Part shown: positions 8,156-16,791 of the stretch, piece by piece | How positions within the stretch are numbered: the first letter of the stretch is position 1 | Layout: each line of letters starts with the position of its first letter | Source of the DNA: Brevundimonas sp. UBA5866 | GTDB lineage: Bacteria; Pseudomonadota; Alphaproteobacteria; Caulobacterales; Caulobacteraceae | Reading direction: 5' to 3' | DNA length: 27,030 nt | Assembly (NCBI RefSeq): GCF_002432125.1 | Contig: NZ_DJFS01000027.1 | Location: forward strand, 87,932-114,961 | Made by a program: the position numbers and the translations under genes | Notes under the pieces: model-generated | What the model was told of the DNA's origin: nothing | Database searches by the model: none | The model's input: the letters and a program-made list of their open reading frames with translations, nothing else

Positions 8156-8189
8156 AAAAGAGCCGGAAGCATCGACTTCCGGCTCTTTT
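8156..8189. terminator. Bidirectional rho-independent terminator
   Basis: A 14-base perfect stem (AAAAGAGCCGGAAG with CTTCCGGCTCTTTT) around the loop CATCGA, followed by more T residues on the plus strand and preceded by A residues that give a T run on the minus strand. It ends scoB and, in reverse, the lipid-transport operon, whose last stop codon is at 8191-8193. Confidence 0.92.
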
Positions 8190-8190
8190 T

Positions 8191-8856
8191 TTATCGGCGG
8201 TTGGCAGGGGTGCCAGGCGTGTCGTCACCCGGCGGCATGGTGGCCACTTCCTGAACCGTCCACTCCACAATCTTGCGGACAGCCTCCGCCGTAGCCCCGT
8301 TGTAGGCTGCAACGATAGACGACACGCGGTTGGCATCGGCGTTCTGGATCACGTCGAAACGCGCATCCTTGATGATGGCACGGTCATCGCGGCGCAGGAG
8401 TTGGACAGAGACAGCGATCTTGATCTCCGGCGCGGCACCGGGGGTCGAATAGACCGTCTCGAAACGACGCACATCAACCGTCAGGCTGACAGCATTGCGC
8501 GTCAGCGGGCCGCTGGTCACACGAAGGCACGGTGCCCCGGTGGCAAAGCCATCCTGAAGCGCGTCCTCGAACAGGGTCGAAGCCTGACCGACCCAGCGCG
8601 CACCGCCGACATAGGCCGTCTCGTTACCCGTGGCGGTCAGGATCTGGTCGCCGCGCGCCGCAGCATTGAACTCCACGCGACGCAGGTTCACGCCGGTCGG
8701 CGCGCATGACGGCACAGAGCCCTGGGCCGTACCTTCGCCAAAGGCAGGCGTAGTCCCGAAACGATAGGTCTGTACCGGATCGGGCGTTTTCAGGACCGCA
8801 CAGGCCGACAGCGTCAGGCCCGCAGCCACAACAGCAACAGATGACAGACGGATCAT
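8191..8856 (-). CDS. ABC-type transport auxiliary lipoprotein of the MCE system
   Basis: A 221-residue lipoprotein: the leader MIRLSSVAVVAAGLTLSAC ends in a lipobox (L16-S17-A18-C19), so Cys19 should be lipidated, probably for the outer membrane. The body resembles the PqiC/ABC-trans-aux family (DUF330), whose members accompany MCE proteins and are thought to link the inner-membrane transporter to the outer membrane. Typical strands include YRFGTTPAF near residue 32 and RRVEFNAAARGDQILTATG near 60. Its ATG overlaps the stop of the MCE gene in an ATGA arrangement, so it is translationally coupled as the last gene of the operon. The family call rests mostly on the leader and the context. Confidence 0.85.
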   Translation of the reverse strand: MIRLSSVAVVAAGLTLSACAVLKTPDPVQTYRFGTTPAFGEGTAQGSVPSCAPTGVNLRRVEFNAAARGDQILTATGNETAYVGGARWVGQASTLFEDALQDGFATGAPCLRVTSGPLTRNAVSLTVDVRRFETVYSTPGAAPEIKIAVSVQLLRRDDRAIIKDARFDVIQNADANRVSSIVAAYNGATAEAVRKIVEWTVQEVATMPPGDDTPGTPANRR

Positions 8857-9791
8857 GGCTGGACCTCGACTTCCTTGGCCGGTGCACGGCCGATGAACTC
8901 ACGCGGGCTGCGGCGTACGTTTTCGATCAGGTCTTCCAGCGAACGGGTGGCCTGATTGAGCTGACGCACAGCATCATTGATTTGCGGCACGGTGGTGGTG
9001 CCGAACTCGCCCAACGGAGCCTCCAGCCCCGTAGCCGAGCGGTTGATCGAAGCAATCGCCTCACGGGCCTCGTCCGACGCCTTCTTGATGTTGGCAATCG
9101 CCTCCGCACCATCCGTATTGATGATGTTACGGGTATCCTGTGCCAGCAGGCCGTATTCGGTCACGGCTTCATTGGCCTTCTTCAGCGTCTCTTCCAGCTC
9201 CATCAGAATACCCTTGCGGGCGTTCAACTCGGCCGTCATCGCCTCGACATTGCGTACGCTGGACGAGAAGGAGCGGATGTTGTCGTCGGACAGCACGCGG
9301 TTGATGCGGTTCAGGGCATCCACCGTCTGGGCCAGCACCGTACCCGACCCCGTCAAAAGCTCCGCCAGCGGGCTGGCCTGGGACTGGATCACCGGAACGT
9401 CGTGCTCGCTATAGCGCGACTTCAACAAAGGCGTTTCGGGATCACCCGCCGTGATCTGGATATAGTTCAGGCCGGTGATGCCCTGCGGCTCCAACTGGGC
9501 GCGGCTGCTCACACGAACGGGCGTGGTGCCGTTCAGGCGCACACGGGCCACAACCTGATCACCCTTTCTGGGGTTCAGGTTCAGGTCCGTCACCTCGCCA
9601 ACGCGGATGCCGTTGAAGTGCACTTCACCGCCTTCGGACAGGCCGCGCACGGGACCATAGAAAATGATGTCGTAAACATCATAGTCCTTGTTGAACTGCA
9701 GGCGCGCCAGCCAGATCGTGAACACGGCAAGGGCCACCAACAGGGCCACCGTGACGATACCGACCGCAGCGTAATGAGCGTCTCTTTCCAT
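8853..9791 (-). CDS. mlaD: MCE-domain (MlaD-like) lipid transport protein
   Basis: The substrate-binding subunit of an Mla-type phospholipid or hydrophobic-compound transporter, 312 residues from the start at 9791. It has one N-terminal transmembrane anchor (about 7-30, YAAVGIVTVALLVALAVF), one MCE domain (about 38-117, including GPVRGLSEGGEVHFNGIRVG, the family signature) and a long helical, probably coiled-coil, C-terminal half (about 140-300) that should reach into the periplasm. A longer reading from 9947 runs through the ATPase gene and is rejected: the ATG at 9791 has AAGGAAGG upstream and gives a clean membrane anchor. The symbol is by analogy, because the C-terminal extension is longer than in E. 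coli MlaD. Confidence 0.92.
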   Translation of the reverse strand: MERDAHYAAVGIVTVALLVALAVFTIWLARLQFNKDYDVYDIIFYGPVRGLSEGGEVHFNGIRVGEVTDLNLNPRKGDQVVARVRLNGTTPVRVSSRAQLEPQGITGLNYIQITAGDPETPLLKSRYSEHDVPVIQSQASPLAELLTGSGTVLAQTVDALNRINRVLSDDNIRSFSSSVRNVEAMTAELNARKGILMELEETLKKANEAVTEYGLLAQDTRNIINTDGAEAIANIKKASDEAREAIASINRSATGLEAPLGEFGTTTVPQINDAVRQLNQATRSLEDLIENVRRSPREFIGRAPAKEVEVQP

Positions 9792-9807
9792 CTCGTTCCG
9801 GCCTTCC

Positions 9808-10611
9808 TTAAGCGGCACTTCTTCCGGCGGCTCGCCCGCGCGGACCCAGGAAATATTCCTTGATCCAGGGATGATCCGACTTTTCCAGCTCCTCGACTGG
9901 AGCCTTCGCAACCACATGTTTGTCTGCCAGTACGGCCACGTGATCACAGATGGTGTAAAGGCTGTCGAGGTCGTGGGTAATCATGAATACGGTAAGGCCA
10001 AGGTCGCGAGACAGTTCCAGAATGAGCTCGTCAAACGCCGCCGCACCGATAGGATCCAGACCGGCCGTCGGTTCGTCCAGGAACAACAGCTCCGGATCCA
10101 GCGCCAGCGCACGGGCCAGGGCCACGCGCTTGATCATGCCACCCGAAAGCTCGGCAGGCTTCAGGTAAAGCGCCTCCGGCTTCAGCCCGACCATTGCCAC
10201 TTTCATTTCGGTCAGCTCGCGGATCACATCGCGCGAAAGCTGGGTGTGCTCGATCAGTGGCGCCGAGACATTCTCCATAACGTTCAGCGCCGAGAACAAA
10301 GCCCCGCGCTGGAACAATATGCCCGTACGCTGTTCGACCTCGGCGGCCTCGGCCTTGGTCATATTGCCACGTTCGTAGCCGAACAGGCGGACCTCGCCGC
10401 CCTCGGGCTCCTTGAGGCCGATGATGGAGTTCAGCAGCACGGTCTTGCCCGTGCCCGAGCCCCCCACGACACCGACGATCTCGCCTTTGTTGACAGTCAG
10501 ATCGAGGTTCTCGTGAATGACACGCTCGCCGAATTGGCTCAGCAGGCCGCGCACCTCGATGACGGGCGTTTCGTCTGCGTCACGGGTCACGGGGGAATTT
10601 GCGTCGCTCAT
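9808..10611 (-). CDS. mlaF: MCE/Mla-system ABC transporter ATPase
   Basis: The cytoplasmic ATPase (267 residues) that powers the MCE lipid transporter. Walker A is GGSGTGKT at residues 50-57, the ABC signature LSGGM is at 155-159, Walker B LLFLDEPT at 175-182, followed by TAGLDP, and the H-loop is ITHD at 211-214. The Q-loop region LFQRGALFSALNVMEN is typical of the MlaF group. The start at 10611 is chosen because its ATG overlaps the permease stop (ATGA), which implies coupling; the reading continues upstream to 10746 only as an overlap with the permease gene. The MCE gene starts 16 bases downstream. The symbol is assigned by analogy. Confidence 0.95.
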   Translation of the reverse strand: MSDANSPVTRDADETPVIEVRGLLSQFGERVIHENLDLTVNKGEIVGVVGGSGTGKTVLLNSIIGLKEPEGGEVRLFGYERGNMTKAEAAEVEQRTGILFQRGALFSALNVMENVSAPLIEHTQLSRDVIRELTEMKVAMVGLKPEALYLKPAELSGGMIKRVALARALALDPELLFLDEPTAGLDPIGAAAFDELILELSRDLGLTVFMITHDLDSLYTICDHVAVLADKHVVAKAPVEELEKSDHPWIKEYFLGPRGRAAGRSAA

Positions 10612-11753
10612 ATGCCCAACTCGATAAAGATCAGGGCGAAGACGGCATCCAGCAGGATGATAGCGAAGATCGCCTGCACGACGGCCCCCGTCACGCGAGA
10701 GCCGAGGCTTTCGACATCGCCGTCTACAGCCATACCCTGACGGCAACCGATAGCCGCCACGACCAGGGCAAAGATCGGGGCCTTAACCAGACCCACCATC
10801 ATGTGCTTGGCCATATAGCCGTCCTCCAGCAACCGCTGGAAGAAGAAGGCCGGGCCAAGATTCAGCTGGCTCCACGACACCAGGATACCGCCCAGCAGCC
10901 CCCCCATCATGGCCACGAACGTCAGCAGCGGCAGCATGATCAGCAGCCCCGCCAGACGCGGTATGACCAAGGCCTGGAACGGATCGACACCCATGACCTG
11001 CATGGCGTCGACTTCCTGGTTCATCTTCATAGAGCCGATCTCGGCGGCAAACGAAGAGGCCGAACGGCCCGCCAGCAAGACCGCGGTAATCACCACCGCA
11101 AACTCGCGGAATACCGCCACGCCGATCAGCTGGACCGAGAACACCCCTGCCCCGAACTGGGTCAGCAGGTCCACACCGATAAACGCGACAACCGCCCCGA
11201 TGAAGAAGTTGGTGATGGCGACGATCGGAATGGCATCCAGACCCGCCTTTTCCATCTGCGACACCCATGCCGCCCAGCGTATCCGCTTGGGTGATTTGAG
11301 TGCCGTGACACAGGCTATGATCAAGCGCCCCAGAAAGGCGAATGACCCCATCGTCTCGGAACCGAAATCATGGACGCCACGCCCCACCTTGCTGAACCCG
11401 CGTATCAGCGCAGGCGGCCGCTTGGGCGCAGGGGTGGTCATGTCTTCGAGGCGGGCGATGGTGCGATAGATGCTGCCTGCCTGGGGATTGGCCTGCCACA
11501 GGGCCTTGTCGGTTGTGACGTCCGCCGCCTGACGCAGGGCCAGCGCACCGGCGGTATCGAACCGTTCCAGTTCGCCCAGTTCCAGACGCGTGACCTCGCG
11601 TCCTTTCAGCTCTTCCCCCAAAGCCGAGGCGACGTGGCCAAGCCCTGTCGCCGACCATGCGCCCAGAAGAGCCAGCGTGACCTGTCCCTGTTCATCCGTA
11701 TCGATGCGATAGCCAGCGGTTTTGGTCGTCATTACATCCGATACCGGCAACAT
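10608..11753 (-). CDS. mlaE: MlaE-family permease with N-terminal STAS-like domain
   Basis: The integral membrane subunit of the MCE lipid transporter, 381 residues. About residues 14-105 look like a STAS domain (VTLALLGAWSATGLGHVASAL, then ELGELERFDTAGALALRQA), fused ahead of the MlaE permease domain (about 130-380, with the conserved cytoplasmic segment EIGSMKMNQEVDAMQVMGVDP shortened here to its key residues E, M, E, D, M, G). In E. coli the STAS protein MlaB is a separate gene; here it is part of the permease, as in plant TGD1-type relatives' bacterial cousins. First gene of the operon. The start may be 11753 or the ATG at 11732; neither has a strong ribosome site. Confidence 0.92.
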   Translation of the reverse strand: MLPVSDVMTTKTAGYRIDTDEQGQVTLALLGAWSATGLGHVASALGEELKGREVTRLELGELERFDTAGALALRQAADVTTDKALWQANPQAGSIYRTIARLEDMTTPAPKRPPALIRGFSKVGRGVHDFGSETMGSFAFLGRLIIACVTALKSPKRIRWAAWVSQMEKAGLDAIPIVAITNFFIGAVVAFIGVDLLTQFGAGVFSVQLIGVAVFREFAVVITAVLLAGRSASSFAAEIGSMKMNQEVDAMQVMGVDPFQALVIPRLAGLLIMLPLLTFVAMMGGLLGGILVSWSQLNLGPAFFFQRLLEDGYMAKHMMVGLVKAPIFALVVAAIGCRQGMAVDGDVESLGSRVTGAVVQAIFAIILLDAVFALIFIELGI

Positions 11754-11782
11754 CTGGTGCCGTCGCCATTGAGATTTATTTT

Positions 11783-11812
11783 GGTTAAGCTTTCAAACGC
11801 ACTAGATGTCAA
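11783..11812 (-). promoter_or_regulatory. Candidate promoter of the lipid-transport operon
   Basis: Reading leftward, TTGACA (11807-11812) is a perfect -35 hexamer, and GCTTAACC (11783-11790) resembles the alphaproteobacterial -10 pattern GCTANAWC, with about 15 bases between the extended elements. It lies 30-60 bases before the permease start. It was recognised by pattern only. Confidence 0.5.
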
Positions 11813-11854
11813 CACAGGATGACTAGCGGCGCTGTCAGCATCCCCTCAAGGCTA

Positions 11855-11880
11855 GAACGGCGGCTCTGCGGCCGCCGTTC
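11855..11880. terminator. Stem-loop downstream of flgL, possible terminator
   Basis: A perfect 10-base stem, GAACGGCGGC with GCCGCCGTTC, around the loop TCTGCG, starts 7 bases beyond the flgL stop. There is no T run on the minus strand after the stem, so it may slow or protect the transcript end rather than act as a classic terminator. It also separates flgKL from the lipid-transport promoter. Confidence 0.5.
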
Positions 11881-11886
11881 CATCGG

Positions 11887-12804
11887 TTAGATATAATCTA
11901 GCAGCGAAACCCGCCTGAGCTGGCTTACGACCTGTGCCGACGCCTGCAGCGCAACCTGCGCCAGTTCCAGATCGGTGACCGCCTTGGCCATGTCCGCGTC
12001 CGTCTTGTCCGACACCATGATCTCAAGGGCATCGGCCTTCACGGAGTTGGTCTTGATGATGTCCTCGACCCGTTTTTGGTAAATACCGTTACGGCCCTGC
12101 TCGTTGACGATGTTTTTTGCGGCCGCTTCAAAACGCTGCATCAAGCCGGTCAGCGCGGTGTTCATGGTCGCGTCAATCGTACCCGACAGGGGCGTCGTGG
12201 CATCCAGCGTCTTGATATCCTTGAATATCTGGAACAGCTCGCTGCCCAGTTCATTGGCAAGGAAGCCCGTATCCATGACGATATTATCGTCCAGGCGGCT
12301 GGCCTGACGCAGATAGCCATTGGCAAAGGCATCATCGACCGTCGCCGTCAGCGCCAGCTGGTCCAGATTGGCCACCGGCGAAGGCTTGGTATCGGAAACA
12401 CCGCCCGAGAACAGATACTGCCCCTGATGCTGGGTGTTCAGGGCATCCGAGATGGTCTGGAACTGGATTTTCAGTTCCTCCATCAGACCATCCATCCGGC
12501 CTGCGGCAATCGCATTGGCGATGGCCAGGCGGGTGGCGGTCGCAGCCTCCGATATCTTGTCCATCGCCAGATCCTGGGCGCTCAGCCTATCTCTGACGGC
12601 CTTGTTGGTGTCGATGTGGGTCTGCACCCGCGCCTGGGTGGAGCGCAGTGCGTTGACCGTCGCTGCCTCACGCCCGAAACCGACAAGATCGGTCGCGTTC
12701 TTGCCCGTCGAGAAGCGGTTCTGCGCTTCATTCGTGCGCTTCTGTGCCGTCATCAGGTTCAGAAGGGCCGACTGGTTGTTTCCGTAGGTGGTGACGCGGC
12801 TCAT
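11887..12804 (-). CDS. flgL: Flagellar hook-filament junction protein FlgL
   Basis: The second hook-associated protein (305 residues), which forms the junction ring on which flagellin polymerises outside the cell. It is flagellin-like: the N-terminal coiled-coil region (SALLNLMTAQKRTNEAQNRF, followed by STGKNATD) and the C-terminal helix (VALQASAQVVSQLRRVSLL) pair in the assembled protein. No signal peptide, as expected for export by the flagellar type III system. Its ATG overlaps the flgK stop (ATGA), so the two are translationally coupled. It is about the size of E. coli FlgL (317). The alternative, a flagellin, is unlikely given its place after flgK and the N-terminus MSRVTTYGNNQSALLNL, which is FlgL-like. 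Confidence 0.93.
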   Translation of the reverse strand: MSRVTTYGNNQSALLNLMTAQKRTNEAQNRFSTGKNATDLVGFGREAATVNALRSTQARVQTHIDTNKAVRDRLSAQDLAMDKISEAATATRLAIANAIAAGRMDGLMEELKIQFQTISDALNTQHQGQYLFSGGVSDTKPSPVANLDQLALTATVDDAFANGYLRQASRLDDNIVMDTGFLANELGSELFQIFKDIKTLDATTPLSGTIDATMNTALTGLMQRFEAAAKNIVNEQGRNGIYQKRVEDIIKTNSVKADALEIMVSDKTDADMAKAVTDLELAQVALQASAQVVSQLRRVSLLDYI

Positions 12805-14912
12805 CGGACCATCCCAATCAGAGTGTCATACATTTCCGACGCCGCCTGGATCAGGCGTGCCGATGCGTTGAAGGCCTGCTGGAAGGTGGTCATCAGGACC
12901 AGTTCCTCTTCCAGATTGACCCCTTCGAAGGAATCCCTGCGGGCACTGGCGGTCGAGTACAGAGCCTCGGCACTGCTGGCGGCGTTTTCGCGCAGATTGG
13001 CTTTTGCCCCGATCGAGCCCGCCATGTCCGACGCATAGCGCGTCAGGGTCGAGATCGAACCCGAAACGCCTCCCGCCGGTCCGAATCTGGTGCTGGCATT
13101 GCCGGCCTGGGCCAGCAGACGCGCGCCCGTTCCGTCGGCCCCGCTGATCGCGGGACTGCCGGCCGGAACGCCCAGATTCAGCTGGCTGAGGGCCAGTTTA
13201 GTGGGGTCGCCCATGATGTCCTGACGTACCGACATGGTCGCCGTACGCGCGCCACGCATACCGCCAAGTCCGAACACCTGGCTCATCGAAACGCCGGACG
13301 GATTTTGCGCCGTACGGTCATTCAGGACAGACATCTGGGCCGGTGGCGTGCCGCGTCCGGTGAAGATCATCTCTCCCGATGCGCTGAGGCTGAAGGTGCC
13401 GTGACGGCCCACACCCGCGACCGGATCATTCAGGGCCGAGATCAGATCGGCCATAGTGCCGCCCGCCGGAACCGTGAACTCGATATCGCGGATCTTCACG
13501 CCTTCGCCATTGGCGAAGCGGAAGGTGAGCTGCTGGCCAGCGGCAAATCCGTGGGCCGATGCCGTCGTCATACCCGTTTCATAGCTGATCGGCGCCGTGC
13601 TGGAGACGAGGTCGTTCAGGCCGAAATAGTGCGAGAAACCCTTGCCGTTCTTGTTGCTGGGAGCGGTGGCGTCATCAGCAATGGCCAGACCGTTGCCGCC
13701 CGCGGCTTCCAGCTTGAGGGCACCGTTGGCAAAGCTGGCCGTCACACCCGGCACCTGCGCGTTCAGCACCGTCAGGAATGTCGCAGGCGTGGCCGCAACC
13801 CCGTTGATGGTGATGTTGGCCCCGTTGAACACGATCTCGGCGCGGCTTTGCACCACGCCACTATCGTTCAACACCGCCAAAGTGGTGCGTCCCGTGAAGC
13901 CGGACAGTGCCGTTTCCAGCGTCTGGCCGGTATTGCGGCCCTGCATAACCGCAGGGGCAGGAACCGAGGACGACGCATTGTGCGCGCGGTTCAACTCGTC
14001 CGCCAGTTTGGAGGTGAGTTCGGCCAACTGTTCGGCAGCCTGCGGGGCGTCGATGTCGCGCAGCTGGATCAGGCCCTTGAGTTCACCGCTGACCAGCCCT
14101 TCGGTAAGCGAGCGCGAAGAGCCGCTGGGCTCACGCACTATAATGTCGCCAAAGCTGGTCTGTGCGCTGATGGCCCCTGCCCGCTGGTATTCCAGCTTGG
14201 CCGGCTCGTTGCCCACCAGCAGAAGGCCTGCACCCGTACGGATTTCGGTAGCCCCATTGTTCTGGGGCGACAGGCGGATATCCATAAAGGACGACAGCTG
14301 GTCGATCAGCTGCGCCTGCGCGTTCTGGGCGCCGGTCGCGTCCGCGCCGGTTACGGTGGCGCGGGTGATCTCGCGGTTCAGCTTGCTGATCTGGTCCAGC
14401 AGGCCATTGATGGAATCCACCGAGCTCTGGAGGCGTCCGTCGGCATCCTCGCGCACAGCCTGGATCTGGCGCGAGATGTCCGCCGCCTGATCGAACAGGT
14501 TCTGGGTCTTCCAGATCGCCGTCTGGCGCGCCGCAGCCGAGCCGGGCAGCTCGGCCGAGGCGGCAAAGGCGGCGAACACATCATCGATGCCGGTGAAGAA
14601 GCTGCTGTCTCCGCCCGGATCACCGAACAGGGACTGGATGCGGTCGAACAATTCATACCGAACCGTCTCGCGCGCAGCATCCGCAGAGGTGTTCAGCGTA
14701 GAGGCCTGAAGGAAACGGTCGGTCGCCAGACGCACACGGGCAATCTGCACGCCCGTGCCCATCCCCTGGGTCGTCAAGGACTGCTGATCGGCAATTTTGC
14801 GCACATAGCCGGGCGTGTTGATGTTGGTGACATTGTCCGACACCACGCGCAGCTGGCTTTGCGCCGTGTTCATGCCCGACGTCGCGATATTCATGATCAG
14901 GTTCAGCGACAT
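12801..14912 (-). CDS. flgK: Flagellar hook-associated protein FlgK
   Basis: The first junction protein between hook and filament, 703 residues, exported by the flagellar type III apparatus without a cleaved signal. The N-terminus carries the rod/hook family signature (NIATSGMNTAQSQLRVVSDN, then VTNINTPGYVRK), and the C-terminus the matching helix (NLEEELVLMTTFQQAFNASA, then RLIQAASEMYDTLIGM). It is longer than E. coli FlgK (547); the extra length lies in the middle, surface-exposed domains (about 300-600), where such proteins vary. The start at 14912 is preceded by AAAGGAGG, an excellent ribosome site. It is the first gene of a two-gene leftward unit and is divergent from fliK. Confidence 0.95.
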   Translation of the reverse strand: MSLNLIMNIATSGMNTAQSQLRVVSDNVTNINTPGYVRKIADQQSLTTQGMGTGVQIARVRLATDRFLQASTLNTSADAARETVRYELFDRIQSLFGDPGGDSSFFTGIDDVFAAFAASAELPGSAAARQTAIWKTQNLFDQAADISRQIQAVREDADGRLQSSVDSINGLLDQISKLNREITRATVTGADATGAQNAQAQLIDQLSSFMDIRLSPQNNGATEIRTGAGLLLVGNEPAKLEYQRAGAISAQTSFGDIIVREPSGSSRSLTEGLVSGELKGLIQLRDIDAPQAAEQLAELTSKLADELNRAHNASSSVPAPAVMQGRNTGQTLETALSGFTGRTTLAVLNDSGVVQSRAEIVFNGANITINGVAATPATFLTVLNAQVPGVTASFANGALKLEAAGGNGLAIADDATAPSNKNGKGFSHYFGLNDLVSSTAPISYETGMTTASAHGFAAGQQLTFRFANGEGVKIRDIEFTVPAGGTMADLISALNDPVAGVGRHGTFSLSASGEMIFTGRGTPPAQMSVLNDRTAQNPSGVSMSQVFGLGGMRGARTATMSVRQDIMGDPTKLALSQLNLGVPAGSPAISGADGTGARLLAQAGNASTRFGPAGGVSGSISTLTRYASDMAGSIGAKANLRENAASSAEALYSTASARRDSFEGVNLEEELVLMTTFQQAFNASARLIQAASEMYDTLIGMVR

Positions 14913-15299
14913 CAGCGGCCTCCTTTACCGGGAAAACCCGGCAAGCCTTGCAGACAGCCGCGCAATTCTTGCCCGGCAGCCGCTTTAGGGCTTTCGCCCA
15001 AAATATTGAATTTATTAGACATTGGCATTCAGCCCTTGTTCTCTCGAACAGGTAAGGGGCAAATCGCGGGCCAGTTGGCCACCCGAACCATTCGTGCCTG
15101 CCGACCCCGGCAAAAACGATCAGGCAGAGCATTTTCGTCCCGTCGCCGAAACCCGCCATCCACAGGGTCGGTCCTGATATTTTCGCTGGATTTTCAGTCT
15201 TTTGGATCAGTGAAAACGATTTGGCCCGGCGCTTGCGACGGCAGGGTCGAATGTTCCGGCGCAGAAGACGCCACTCCACCCCAAACATCACGCTGGGCA
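14913..15299. other. Divergent flgK/fliK control region with three CCCGGCA motifs
   Basis: These 387 bases hold no convincing gene. The plus strand has CCCGGCAAG at 14937-14945, CCCGGCAG at 14972-14979 and CCCGGCAAA at 15106-15114, three same-direction copies in about 180 bases. They lie upstream of a sigma-54 type element at 15222-15237, the place where enhancer sites for a FlbD-type activator would be expected. Resemblance to Caulobacter ftr elements is from memory. A leftward promoter for flgK is not clear. Confidence 0.45.
15222..15237 (+). promoter_or_regulatory. Sigma-54 type promoter of fliK-flgD-flgE
   Basis: TGGCCC-GGCGC-TTGCG matches the sigma-54 consensus (TGGCAC-N5-TTGCW), with GG at 15223-15224 and GC at 15235-15236 separated by exactly 10 bases. 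The predicted start is near 15248, about 52 bases before the fliK ATG. Sigma-54 promoters driving hook genes are established in Caulobacter. Confidence 0.75.
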
Positions 15300-16787
15300 A
15301 TGTCCGCATCCGCAATCCTGTCTGTCATGACTGGTACCGCCCTGAATGGCGCGGTGATGACTGCTGCCTCCGACAGCGGCACCGATACGGATGCCGCCAT
15401 GTCGGGTGCGTTCTCTGACATGCTGAACACGTTTGGGGCCAAGGAAGGCGGCGCTGAAACCGAAACGGATTCAGAGGCTTCGCCGGAAACCGCAAACCCG
15501 ATGGGCCCGACTCCGGTCATCGCACCCCAGCCCGTCCCCACCCGTCTTGTGATGGACCTGCAGCTGACTGAAGATGCTGCGGCAGCCTTGGTGACGGACA
15601 CGGATTTCGAGGGTGGGAAAGCCGGCAATGAACTGGCCTTTGCGCCGGTCGCCGTCCCTGCTTCGCCGTCTATGGACAGCTCCCGACCGCAGGCGGCAGA
15701 AGCTGCCGAGGCCGCAGCGAAGGCTGCTCCGACCGCCGGTTCGATGGCTTCGACTGATATCGATGCGCCGCTTGCGACCGATAGCGCTCCTGCGGAAATG
15801 ACAAAGGCCGCACCTGCGATTGAAGTGCCGCGCCCCGATCTGCCCGAGCGCCTGCGCAATGTGCCGCGCAAGGAAGATCTGGGCCTGACAACACCTCCGT
15901 CGGATCCCCCCGCGCCGGAACAGGCTGAACTGACCGCCACGGATGCTGAGCCCATCGACGATGGCCTTGGCCGCGATGCGGAACGCCTTGCCGAGCGCCT
16001 GCCCCAACGTCCCGCAACCCTGCCGCAAGGCACGGTGACGCCCCTTCAGGTCGAGACCGCCCGCAAATATGCCGCCGATAGCCGTCTGGAAACGGACCTG
16101 GCCCAAGACATCAGCGGCGATACGGCTGGCAATGCCGCCATATCTACCGATGATGCTGCGCCCGATAACGGCTCCGGGTCGGACCAGCCCTCCAATAATG
16201 ACCTCGCCAAGCCGGCGCTCGAGACCGCGATAGGCGTGGCCGCGACCGCGCCGGACGGCGAAGTGATGGAGGCCGACACCCAACGCGTCGAGCAGACACA
16301 CATACCCGAGACCCACACAGCCGACAGCAAGGGCTCGTTGCTGTCGCAGGCCACGCTGCGCACGACGGCAGAACTGGCCGCGGCGATGATCCATCGACTG
16401 GGCCACCGCACCACGCGCTTTGACATGGTGCTGACCCCCGAGACCCTGGGCAATGTCGAGGTTTCGATCGAGGTCGGTCCGGACGGCCAGATGTCCGCGC
16501 GTCTGGCCTTCGACAACCCGCAGGCCGCGCAGGAAATGCGCGCCCGCGCCGATGAACTGCGTCGCCAACTGGCCGAAGCCGGTTTCGACGTCTCCGAAAA
16601 GTCACTGGAGTTCACCGACCGCGAAAGCGATCCGCGCGGTGGCTTCAACCAATTCCTGTCCGATGGCCGTTCGGGTCGCCGCGCCTTTGTCGGTGCCACC
16701 CGTCTGGCCGAATTGGCCGACACCCCCGTCGTGCCGGTCTGGACACCGCAACCCCATGCCCGCACGGGCGTGGATATGAAGGTCTGA
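15300..16787 (+). CDS. fliK: Flagellar hook-length control protein FliK
   Basis: Measures hook length and switches the flagellar type III export gate from hook to filament substrates. The 495-residue reading has a long low-complexity Ala/Pro/Asp/Glu-rich N-terminal part (about 1-340), typical of the ruler region, and a C-terminal Flg_hook domain (about 345-450) with FDMVLTPETLGNVEVSIEV and QEMRARADELRRQLAEAGF, the substrate-switching core. The frame is open far upstream into antisense flgK, but the sigma-54 element fixes transcription near 15248, and 15300 is the first ATG after it; 15327 is an alternative (486 residues). Neither has a clear ribosome site. flgD starts 4 bases after the stop. 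Confidence 0.88.
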   Translation: MSASAILSVMTGTALNGAVMTAASDSGTDTDAAMSGAFSDMLNTFGAKEGGAETETDSEASPETANPMGPTPVIAPQPVPTRLVMDLQLTEDAAAALVTDTDFEGGKAGNELAFAPVAVPASPSMDSSRPQAAEAAEAAAKAAPTAGSMASTDIDAPLATDSAPAEMTKAAPAIEVPRPDLPERLRNVPRKEDLGLTTPPSDPPAPEQAELTATDAEPIDDGLGRDAERLAERLPQRPATLPQGTVTPLQVETARKYAADSRLETDLAQDISGDTAGNAAISTDDAAPDNGSGSDQPSNNDLAKPALETAIGVAATAPDGEVMEADTQRVEQTHIPETHTADSKGSLLSQATLRTTAELAAAMIHRLGHRTTRFDMVLTPETLGNVEVSIEVGPDGQMSARLAFDNPQAAQEMRARADELRRQLAEAGFDVSEKSLEFTDRESDPRGGFNQFLSDGRSGRRAFVGATRLAELADTPVVPVWTPQPHARTGVDMKV

Positions 16788-16791
16788 TCCT

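Noticed and set aside
9792..9947. N-terminal extension of the MCE protein
   Set aside because: The extra 52 residues overlap the ATPase gene, have no family match, and the ATG at 9791 has a good ribosome site and begins a clean membrane anchor.
14913..15010. Possible sigma-54 promoter for flgK on the minus strand (CGGGCAAGAATTGCG)
   Set aside because: The GG and GC doublets are separated by 9 bases instead of the required 10, and the -24 element lacks the TGG triplet.
13305..15299. Long upstream extension of the fliK frame, which would make a protein of 1160 residues
   Set aside because: It runs antisense through flgK, has Arg/Gly/His-rich composition, and the sigma-54 element places the transcript start near 15248, after this stretch.
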